This document shows positions 35,760 to 42,236 of a DNA stretch of 64,000 bases, one piece after another. The position numbers and the translations under genes are program-made. The notes beneath the pieces were generated by a model. The model was not told the origin of the DNA and did no database searches. It worked only from the letters and a program-made list of their open reading frames with translations. The DNA is taken from positions 101,501-165,500 of the forward strand of contig NZ_JANLCJ010000007.1 in the NCBI RefSeq assembly GCF_024979295.1. Direction: 5' to 3'. This DNA comes from Herbiconiux daphne (GTDB lineage: Bacteria > Actinomycetota > Actinomycetes > Actinomycetales > Microbacteriaceae). Positions within the stretch are counted from its first letter, which is position 1. Each line of letters opens with the position of its first letter.

Positions 35760-36932
35760 ATGGCGCTCGACACGGACACACTCCTTCTGATCAGCGGCCT
35801 CGTGATCGTGCTCTGCGGCATCTCGTTCATTCTCAACACCGCGATGCGGCGCAACGACCCGTCGGGCCGGCTCTGGAGCCTCTCCTACATCGCGGGCATG
35901 CTCACCGCGCTGTCGTTCCTCGTCTGGGCGGTGAACCCGGGCCTGTGGTGGGTGCTCGCCATCGGCAACACGGCCTACGTCATCTCGATCGCGGCCATCT
36001 GGTCGGGCGCCCGCGTCTTCAACGGGCGCAAGGCCTACATCTCGGTCGGGCTCGCGGCCGGCGGTGTGACCGCTGCCTACACGGCGATCGAGGGTCCCGA
36101 CGCCGGCATCTGGACGGGCTCGACCGTGCTGTTCATCGGCATCGCCGTCTTCGCCGGGCTGGGCGGGGCCGAGACGATGCGATCCCGGATGCGCCGCAAC
36201 CTCAATGCACGCATCCTGAGCTTCGTCTTGTGGATCGTCTGCGCCTTCTATGTGCTGCGCACCTCGATCTTCGTGACGGCCGGGCCCTCGAGCGAGATCT
36301 TCCAGACCTACTTCGGGTCGCAGCCGGCGACCGTCATCACCATTCTGCTGGTGCTGCTCGGCAGCATCTCGATGTCGATCCTGCAGGCCGAGCGCTCGGG
36401 CGCCCGGGCCCTCGGCGACGTGACGGTGGGGGTGCACTCGGTGGTCGGGGTGCTCTCGGCCGCGTCGTTCATGCAGCAGTGGGCCGACTGGGTGGAGCGC
36501 TCGTCGTTCACCGGTGACCGGCTGGCGATGATCGCGATGGACGTCGACAACCTGCCGCAGATGAACACGGCGTTCGGCCGATCGTTCGGCGACGCCGCCA
36601 TCCGGTCGGTCGCGCAGATCGTGCGCCACTACTCCCCCACCGCGTCGCTGCTCGGCCACACCGGTGCCGGAAGGTTCGTGATCGTCGTCGTCACCGCGGG
36701 GGCCACCGAGGCCGAACAGCTCGCGATCCGGCTGCAGACCGCCCTGGTCGACGAGCCGATCGACCCGCAGCAGTCGCTGCGCGCCACCGCGAGCTTCGGC
36801 GTGGTCGACACCGACTCCTTCGGCTACAGCCTCCCGGCCCTCCGCCGCGGCCTCGACGACGCCACCCTCCAAGCGCGCGACGAGGGCGGCAACCGCATCG
36901 TCGTAGGCCGCAAAACCGCACTCCTCGACTAG
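35760..36932 (+). CDS. Membrane protein with degenerate GGDEF domain
   Basis: A 390-residue protein with about six hydrophobic segments in residues 5-210 and a C-terminal domain with the GGDEF fold (MIAMDVDNLPQMNTAFGRSF matches the first metal-site helix). The signature itself is changed: TGAGRFVIV stands where RxGGDEFxx is expected, so diguanylate cyclase activity is unlikely. It may bind GTP or c-di-GMP or act as a scaffold. GAGGGGAG precedes the ATG. Confidence 0.75.
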   Translation: MALDTDTLLLISGLVIVLCGISFILNTAMRRNDPSGRLWSLSYIAGMLTALSFLVWAVNPGLWWVLAIGNTAYVISIAAIWSGARVFNGRKAYISVGLAAGGVTAAYTAIEGPDAGIWTGSTVLFIGIAVFAGLGGAETMRSRMRRNLNARILSFVLWIVCAFYVLRTSIFVTAGPSSEIFQTYFGSQPATVITILLVLLGSISMSILQAERSGARALGDVTVGVHSVVGVLSAASFMQQWADWVERSSFTGDRLAMIAMDVDNLPQMNTAFGRSFGDAAIRSVAQIVRHYSPTASLLGHTGAGRFVIVVVTAGATEAEQLAIRLQTALVDEPIDPQQSLRATASFGVVDTDSFGYSLPALRRGLDDATLQARDEGGNRIVVGRKTALLD

Positions 36933-37236
36933 AGCACCCCCCACCTCCCCGAAAAGCAGCCCCCCACCTCCCCCGAAAAGTAGCCCCCCCCCACCTCCCC
37001 GAAAAGTCAAAAACCAGCCCAACCACCCCCGCTAGGCACCAAAAAGTGACTCCTCGGCGACCCCCCACGCCGCGCACGCGACGCAAACGCACCAGGCCCC
37101 ACTCAACGACCCAAGCTGCGCGCGCGGCCGCGCAGCGACCGCGCGCTCAGGTGTCGCCCCGCGCCGCAGAGGCCGCGGCGCGGCCTGCGGACGCCGCGCG
37201 AAGCACGGCGCCCGCAGCAGCTAGCACAGCCAGCAG
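36933..37236. other. Non-coding spacer with C-rich tandem repeats
   Basis: 304 bp between converging genes. 36941-37008 holds three imperfect tandem copies of ccacctccccgaaaag, spaced 23 and 27 bp, with intervening C-runs. Further right, GCTGCGCG and CGCGCAGC (about 37117-37138) form an 8-bp stem that could end transcription. A 64-residue open frame over the right part is Arg/Ala/Pro low-complexity and is not believed. Confidence 0.6.
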
Positions 37237-37881
37237 CTAGGGCTGCGCGATCGCCACCGTCAGCTGGTCGCTCGCCGTCTGCTTGGCGTAGTCGCCGGAG
37301 CCGGGAGCCGTCTGCAGCAGGATCTCGTAGGTGAACGAGAGCGTGACCGACGTCGCCGACGGGTCGAGCGCCGGCAGGATGAAGGTCTGGCTGTAGGTGT
37401 AGGGCGCCTTGATGTAGTAGCCCGGCGCCGTCGACGACTGGTCGGTGATGGGCGAGGGCGAGGTGAGCGGCCCGGTCGGTCCGCTGACCGCCGGCGTCAG
37501 CGACACGCGTGAGAGGTAGATACTCTGCCCCTGGTCGGAGCCGAGCGTGCCCTGCAGCGAGAAGGTGAGCGGTTTGTTGGCCTCGGCCGTCCACTGATCC
37601 ATGCTGAGGGTGGAGTAGTAGTCGACCGACAGGGCGATGTCGCCGGCCTGCAGCGTGTGGTGGGCCGACCCGGTGGCGAGCTCGTTGACGATCGGGGTGA
37701 TCGTTGCCGGCGCCGTCGGGGTCGACGACCTCGTGGGGGTCACGGAGTCGGTGTTGAAGCCCGGCTGGTCCCAGGGGGCCGTTCCGCACCCACTGAGCGC
37801 CACGGCAGCGGCCAGCGCGAGCCCGGTGACGGTGATCGATCGCACCGCCCCGCGCCGCGTGATTCCGCGGAATTCTGCCAT
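37237..37881 (-). CDS. Lipoprotein of unknown function
   Basis: A 214-residue protein from the ATG at 37881 (MAEFRGITRRGAVRSITVTG). The signal peptide ends in VALSGC, a lipobox. The mature domain of about 180 residues is strand-rich with few charges (QAGDIALSVDYYSTLSMDQW; YYIKAPYTYSQTFILPALD), suggesting a beta-sandwich outside the cell. No named family recognised. It is divergent from the membrane glycosyltransferase and shares its promoter region. Confidence 0.75.
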   Translation of the reverse strand: MAEFRGITRRGAVRSITVTGLALAAAVALSGCGTAPWDQPGFNTDSVTPTRSSTPTAPATITPIVNELATGSAHHTLQAGDIALSVDYYSTLSMDQWTAEANKPLTFSLQGTLGSDQGQSIYLSRVSLTPAVSGPTGPLTSPSPITDQSSTAPGYYIKAPYTYSQTFILPALDPSATSVTLSFTYEILLQTAPGSGDYAKQTASDQLTVAIAQP

Positions 37882-37912
37882 GGCCTCGCCCCTCCCCCTG
37901 AACCTCAGCGCA

Positions 37913-37954
37913 GCCTCAAGATGCACTGACGCAATCCTAAGCCGATCTTGAGGC
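37913..37954. promoter_or_regulatory. Dyad in the divergent promoter of the lipoprotein and membrane glycosyltransferase
   Basis: GCCTCAAGAT (37913-37922) and ATCTTGAGGC (37945-37954) form a perfect 10-bp inverted repeat with a 22-bp spacer (32 bp centre to centre, three helical turns). It lies 32 bp before the lipoprotein start and 55 bp before the glycosyltransferase start, a good place for an operator bound on one DNA face. Confidence 0.5.
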
Positions 37955-38008
37955 GACCCTGGCCCATTGGCGCGGGAACGCTGTGGGAGGTATCGCAGAC
38001 TTGCAGAC

Positions 38009-39454
38009 ATGACAGACATCAACCCGTACGTGACGGACCGCACCGAACTCGGCGCCTCCGACGACGCGTTCGCCAACGACTTCATCGAGTCGGTCGAGTC
38101 CCTCCCCTCTTACCGTCCGACCATCGGATGCATCATCCCCGCCTACAACGAGGCCGAGTCCATCGGCGACGTGCTCGAGTCGCTTCTCGGCCAGACCCGC
38201 CTCCCCGACGTCATCCACGTCGTCGTCAACAACACCACCGACGACACCGTGAAGATCGCCGCCCAGTACGCCGGCCCGCACCTCAAGGAGATCGACGGGG
38301 TCGAGCAGTTCACCGAGGTCTACGTTCACGACATCGGCAAGAACAAGGACAAGAAGGTCGGCGCGCTCAACTACGGCTACCAGCTGGTCGAGGGCTGCGA
38401 CTTCCTGCTCGGCGTCGACGGCGACACCACCGCCGCCCCCGACGCGGTCGAGCGCCTCGCCGAGGAGATCACCTCCGACAGCCGCATCGGCGGCATCTCG
38501 GCGATCTTCTCGATCGACGACCGCCCGATCAAGGGCTTCATCGCGAAGTTCCTCATCACCGGCCAGCGCTTCCAGTTCGCCGCCTTCAACATGCAGAACA
38601 TGCTGAAAGGCCGAAACATGGCGGTGCTCGGCGGCCAGTTCTCGATCTTCAGCACCAAGGCGCTGCGCCAGATCATGGTCGAGAACCACCAGGACACCCC
38701 CTGGGTCAAAGACTCCGAGGTCGAGGACTCGCTGCTGTCGCTGCAGATCAAGAGCGCCGGCTACCTCACCAAGATCTCGGCCCAGTCGCGAGCGGATGTC
38801 GGTGGCATGACCACCCTCCGCGGCCTCGACGCCCAGCAGGTCAAGTGGAACTTCGGCGCGATCGAGCTCATGTGGCCCGGTCAGCGCGGCGACACCAAGG
38901 GTCAGCCCTTCCACCCCAACCTGCGCCTGCGCTGGCTCGAGAACCTCTCGATGCTCACGAACCTCGTGACCCGCGTGCTCTTCTTCATCCTGCTGCTCGC
39001 GTCGCTGTCGATCAGCGCCTTCGTCTTCTCGCCGATCTGGCTCATCCCCCCGGTGATCGCCATTCTCCTGAACCTGCGCACCGCGCTGTCGATGAAGAAC
39101 CGCAACGGGCGCGACATCTTCTTCGCCGTCTTCCTCTTTCCGGCCGAGATCTACATGTGGGTCAGGCTCGGGCACTTCCTGCGGGCCTGGACCAAGTTCC
39201 TCAGCCGCAAGCAGACCGACAACTGGGCCGCTCAGGCCAAGGCCGAGCGCGGCCGCGGAAACGGCTACCTCGTTCCCCTCGTCATCCTGGTGCTCGTCGT
39301 CGCCGTGCTCGTGCTGGTCTGGTTCCAGCTCGACCCGTTCATGCAGTCGACCGTGCTCTGGATCGGCTGGCCCATCCTCGGTGTGATCACGATCATCCAG
39401 ACCCTCAGCATGCTGGCGAAGGTTCTGCGCCGCTACCGGGGGTACAAGGTTTGA
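38009..39454 (+). CDS. Processive membrane glycosyltransferase family 2 (cellulose/hyaluronan-synthase-like)
   Basis: A 481-residue protein, start MTDINPYVTDRTEL. The cytoplasmic GT-A domain (residues 30-310) shows IGCIIPAYNEAESI, the metal site LLGVDGDTTAAPD, the acid SEVEDSLLSLQIKS and QQVKW in place of the canonical QxxRW, the set found in processive beta-glycan synthases. Four or more membrane segments follow (340-475). No PilZ domain is present, so it is not a standard BcsA. It probably makes and extrudes a linear polysaccharide. GGGAGG lies 20 bp before the ATG, further than usual. A GH6 gene and a c-di-GMP gene are nearby. Confidence 0.82.
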   Translation: MTDINPYVTDRTELGASDDAFANDFIESVESLPSYRPTIGCIIPAYNEAESIGDVLESLLGQTRLPDVIHVVVNNTTDDTVKIAAQYAGPHLKEIDGVEQFTEVYVHDIGKNKDKKVGALNYGYQLVEGCDFLLGVDGDTTAAPDAVERLAEEITSDSRIGGISAIFSIDDRPIKGFIAKFLITGQRFQFAAFNMQNMLKGRNMAVLGGQFSIFSTKALRQIMVENHQDTPWVKDSEVEDSLLSLQIKSAGYLTKISAQSRADVGGMTTLRGLDAQQVKWNFGAIELMWPGQRGDTKGQPFHPNLRLRWLENLSMLTNLVTRVLFFILLLASLSISAFVFSPIWLIPPVIAILLNLRTALSMKNRNGRDIFFAVFLFPAEIYMWVRLGHFLRAWTKFLSRKQTDNWAAQAKAERGRGNGYLVPLVILVLVVAVLVLVWFQLDPFMQSTVLWIGWPILGVITIIQTLSMLAKVLRRYRGYKV

Positions 39455-39840
39455 CCTCACCCACCTACGTCGAACAGCCCGCGCTGCTCGCTCTCCTCGG
39501 ATCGATCGGGGACGACGAGCGCCGCGGGCGGTTCGCGCACGACTTCATCAACCTCTGGGAGACCCGATCCCAGAGGTTGATGAATGCCCTCGGCAACCGC
39601 GATTTCGAGGATGCCGATGTGGTTCTGCTGAGCATCCGCAGCAGCAGCGCCATGCTCGGCGCACGGCCTCTCGAGGCCGTCGCCGGCATGGTGCATTCTG
39701 CGGTGAGAGTTGCCGATCTGCCCGGAAGCCTGAGCCACCTTGCACGGCTCAACGAAGTCGGGGAGCTCACCTGCCAGGAGCTGGCCACTGTGATGGAGTC
39801 GCTCCGAACCCCACAGCAGACAGCAGGAGCTCAGCCCTAG
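39451..39840 (+). CDS. Hpt-like protein lacking the phospho-histidine
   Basis: A 129-residue protein beginning at a TTG that overlaps the glycosyltransferase stop. It has a helical-bundle pattern like Hpt domains (FAHDFINLWETRSQRLMNAL). The segment VVLLSIRSSSAMLGARPL aligns with the Hpt core, usually HxLKxSSANLGA, but the phosphorylatable His is Leu. It thus cannot relay phosphate in the normal way and may be an inhibitor or docking partner of a receiver, for example the OmpR-type or free-standing receiver next door. The start codon is inferred from coupling. Confidence 0.6.
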   Translation: MTSPTYVEQPALLALLGSIGDDERRGRFAHDFINLWETRSQRLMNALGNRDFEDADVVLLSIRSSSAMLGARPLEAVAGMVHSAVRVADLPGSLSHLARLNEVGELTCQELATVMESLRTPQQTAGAQP

Positions 39841-39846
39841 ATGACC

Positions 39847-40746
39847 TCAGTCGTCTTCGGAAGCAGCCAGTCGGTAACCGACCCCGCGCACGGTCTCGAT
39901 CCAGCGCGGGGTCGTTATGCTGTCGGCCAGCTTGCGGCGCAGGTTGGCCATGTGCACCTCGATGGCCCGCTTGTCGGCCTCGCTCACGAAGTGGGCGGTC
40001 ACGTAGCTCTCGCCACGCAGCAGCAGCGCCAGGTCGGCCTTGCTGCGCACGCGGCGCTGGCTCTCCATCAGGGCGTTGAGCAGGTCGAACTCGCTTCGCG
40101 TGAGCTCGACCGACTTGCCCTCCTTCTCGACGAGGCGCATCTCGGAATTGACGAAGAGACCGTTGTGCTCGAGCCATCCGTCGTCTTTGTCGTAGCTCTT
40201 GGGGGCAGCGGGTTCGGCCGCGGGCGCCGGCGCCGGAGCCGCCGCGACCGGAGCCTCGGTGGTGACGGCGGCGGGCGCGAGCGTGGCGGGCTGCGCCGCG
40301 ACCGGGGTGGCCGCAGCGGCAACCGGAGCGACCGGGCCCGAACCGTCGGTGGCGAGCACCTGACGCGGGCGGCGCATCATGGCCTCGATGCGGGCGCGCA
40401 GCTCGCGCGGCCGGAAGGGTTTCGTGAGGTAGTCGTCGGCCCCGGCCTCGAGGCCCTGCAGGGTGTCGATCTCTTCGTCGCGAGCGGTGAGCATCACCAG
40501 GTAGGTGTTGCTGAACGCCCGGATGCGCTTGGCCGCCTCGAAGCCGTCGATGCCCGGCATGCTGACGTCGAGAGTGGTGACCATGGGGTCGTAGGCGCGA
40601 ACCGCCTGCACTCCGTCGAGGCCGTTACCGGTGGCCACCACCTCGAAGCCGGCTTGAGTGAGGACTGTCTCGAGCAGATGGCGGATGTCCGCATCATCCT
40701 CGATGATCACTGCGACGCGTCGTTCCCCATGAGTGTCCATTGCCAT
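39847..40746 (-). CDS. Response regulator, OmpR/PhoB family with long Ala/Pro linker
   Basis: A 299-residue protein. Receiver: VAVIIEDDADIRHLL, phospho-Asp in VTTLDVSMPGIDG and Lys in YLTKPFRPREL. A linker of about 60 residues is almost wholly Ala, Pro, Thr and Val (about 130-190). The winged helix follows: SVELTRSEFDLLNALMESQR, RAIEVHMANLRRKLAD and IETVRGVGYRL. ATG at 40740 is an alternative start. No kinase gene is adjacent; the kinase at 34086 is the nearest candidate. Confidence 0.88.
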   Translation of the reverse strand: MAMDTHGERRVAVIIEDDADIRHLLETVLTQAGFEVVATGNGLDGVQAVRAYDPMVTTLDVSMPGIDGFEAAKRIRAFSNTYLVMLTARDEEIDTLQGLEAGADDYLTKPFRPRELRARIEAMMRRPRQVLATDGSGPVAPVAAAATPVAAQPATLAPAAVTTEAPVAAAPAPAPAAEPAAPKSYDKDDGWLEHNGLFVNSEMRLVEKEGKSVELTRSEFDLLNALMESQRRVRSKADLALLLRGESYVTAHFVSEADKRAIEVHMANLRRKLADSITTPRWIETVRGVGYRLAASEDD

Positions 40747-40772
40747 GATGGTATCAACGGTTGGGGATCGAG

Positions 40773-41207
40773 ATGAAGGTTTCGGGCACGCGCCGACTAC
40801 GGGTCGCGATCGTGAGCGGGGACTCGCAATTCGCCGACGGGCTGGCTCGATGGATCGCCGTGCACGACGGGGCCCTCGAGGTCGTGCTCTCGGTCGCCAA
40901 CTGGGGCGACCTGCTGAACGACCCCGGTTTTCCCACCGATCTCGCCGTGGTCGACGCCGCCTCGAGCCAGCGCAAGTCGATCGAGTCGCGCGTGCGCACC
41001 ATCCGGGCCTCAGGAACCGCTGTGCTCGTGGTGACCGCGGCCGATCCGGATGACGACCCCCAGCGTGCGCTCTCGGCGGGCGCCTTCACCGTGCTCGAGA
41101 AGAGCGTGCCGTTCGGGCTCATCGACGAGATGGCCCGTGGCGCGCTCGGCCTTCCGCTCGCTCCGCCGAGCGACACGGCGCCCGACCCAACACCCGGCCG
41201 GCGGTGA
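40773..41207 (+). CDS. Free-standing receiver-like protein
   Basis: A 144-residue protein starting MKVSGTRRLRVAIVSGDSQF, with GGGG before the ATG. It has a receiver fold only: the acid position is reduced (VSGDS), a central Asp is present in LAVVDAASS, and Lys in VLEKSVP. The order ARWIAVHDGALEVVLSVANW and the spacing match the receiver of the NarL-type regulator at 33324-34004 (NWIDAHAPDLHIVIRASSW), so the two are probably paralogs, this one without the DNA-binding domain. It likely works by protein contact. Confidence 0.7.
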   Translation: MKVSGTRRLRVAIVSGDSQFADGLARWIAVHDGALEVVLSVANWGDLLNDPGFPTDLAVVDAASSQRKSIESRVRTIRASGTAVLVVTAADPDDDPQRALSAGAFTVLEKSVPFGLIDEMARGALGLPLAPPSDTAPDPTPGRR

Positions 41208-41215
41208 GCTGAGGG

Positions 41216-42205
41216 CTACCAGCCCGCGTCGGCCGCGAGTTCGAGGGCGTTGCTCGTCCACCACTCGCCGGCCGCGGGGCCGCCGTTGCACTCGCCGTCG
41301 CTCTCGCCGGGCGGCTTCACCCAGAGGTTCGCGTCTTGGGCCGACCCGGCCCGCGAGGCCGCCGGCGTCGCACCGAGCGCACGCCCGGGCGGGTTGCACC
41401 ACTCCCCCGTCGAGCCGTTGCCGTTGCGCGAGGTGTCGATCACGTAGTGGGCGCCGTTGGTGAGCCCCGAGATGGTGTCGGCGTAGGCCTGCTCGAGATC
41501 GGTGGCGTTGTAGTTCGACACGTTGGTCGAGAACCCACGGGCGCGTTCGACCCCGGCACGGTTGAGCAGGTCGGCCATCTCGGTGGCCGGTCCCCAGTTC
41601 GAGTGCCCGGCGTCGATGTAGACCGTCAGGCCTGCGGCGGCCAGGGTGTCGACGGATGCCCCGACCTCGTCGAGTCGCTCGTCGACGTTGTCGCACTCGT
41701 CGGCCAACGCGAGCGCGTCGGGTTCGAGGATGATCACCGCGCCGCGATCCTGCAGGCCGTCGGCGATCTCCTGCACCCACACCGGGTACTGCTCCGCCGA
41801 GAGGCCGCCGCCGGAGTAGTTGCCGCAGTCGCGGTTCGGGATGCCGTAAACCGTGAAGATGGGGGTCTGGCCGAGGTTCTCGGCCTGATCCATCAGGTCG
41901 GAGACATACCCGCCGACCTCGCCCGTCGGATGCTTCTCGGGCGTCAGCCAGATGGCGGTGGGCACGTCGGCGATGCCGCCGATCGTGCCGGCCGACGCCG
42001 TGTCGCCGTCGTCGGTGGCCTTCGCCGCCGCCGTGGCGGCCTTCGACTCCGGGTCGACGAAGAGCGTCTTGCCGGCGAAGGGGTTGTCAGACGCGACCCC
42101 GCCCTGGGCGTAGATCGAGCCGACTCCAGCGACCATGGCGGTGAGCGCTCCGACGATCGCCACGATCGCCACCCCCAAGCCGACTCGCGGCAGAACTCCG
42201 GTCAC
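41216..42205 (-). CDS. Glycoside hydrolase family 6, endoglucanase-like
   Basis: A 329-residue protein. GTG at 42205 is used because GGGGGAG sits 5 bp upstream. A hydrophobic segment (VGLGVAIVAIVGALTAMVAG) anchors or exports it. The GH6 barrel shows TAIWLTPEKHP, FTVYGIPNRDCG, the catalytic-acid strand IILEPDALAL (Asp about 160), VYIDAGHSNW, FSTNVSNYNAT and WVKPPGESDGEC. GH6 enzymes cut beta-1,4-glucans with inversion. Next to a processive GT2 and a GGDEF-EAL protein it may trim a self-made beta-glucan, as endoglucanases do in bacterial cellulose systems. A plant-cellulose role is also possible. Confidence 0.88.
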   Translation of the reverse strand: MTGVLPRVGLGVAIVAIVGALTAMVAGVGSIYAQGGVASDNPFAGKTLFVDPESKAATAAAKATDDGDTASAGTIGGIADVPTAIWLTPEKHPTGEVGGYVSDLMDQAENLGQTPIFTVYGIPNRDCGNYSGGGLSAEQYPVWVQEIADGLQDRGAVIILEPDALALADECDNVDERLDEVGASVDTLAAAGLTVYIDAGHSNWGPATEMADLLNRAGVERARGFSTNVSNYNATDLEQAYADTISGLTNGAHYVIDTSRNGNGSTGEWCNPPGRALGATPAASRAGSAQDANLWVKPPGESDGECNGGPAAGEWWTSNALELAADAGW

Positions 42206-42236
42206 GTTGTCTCCCCCGATCGGACGTTGCCTCACT

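Noticed and set aside
37046..37240. 64-codon plus-strand frame
   Set aside because: Arg/Ala/Pro low complexity, no ribosome site, no domain; lies in the repeat-rich spacer between converging genes.
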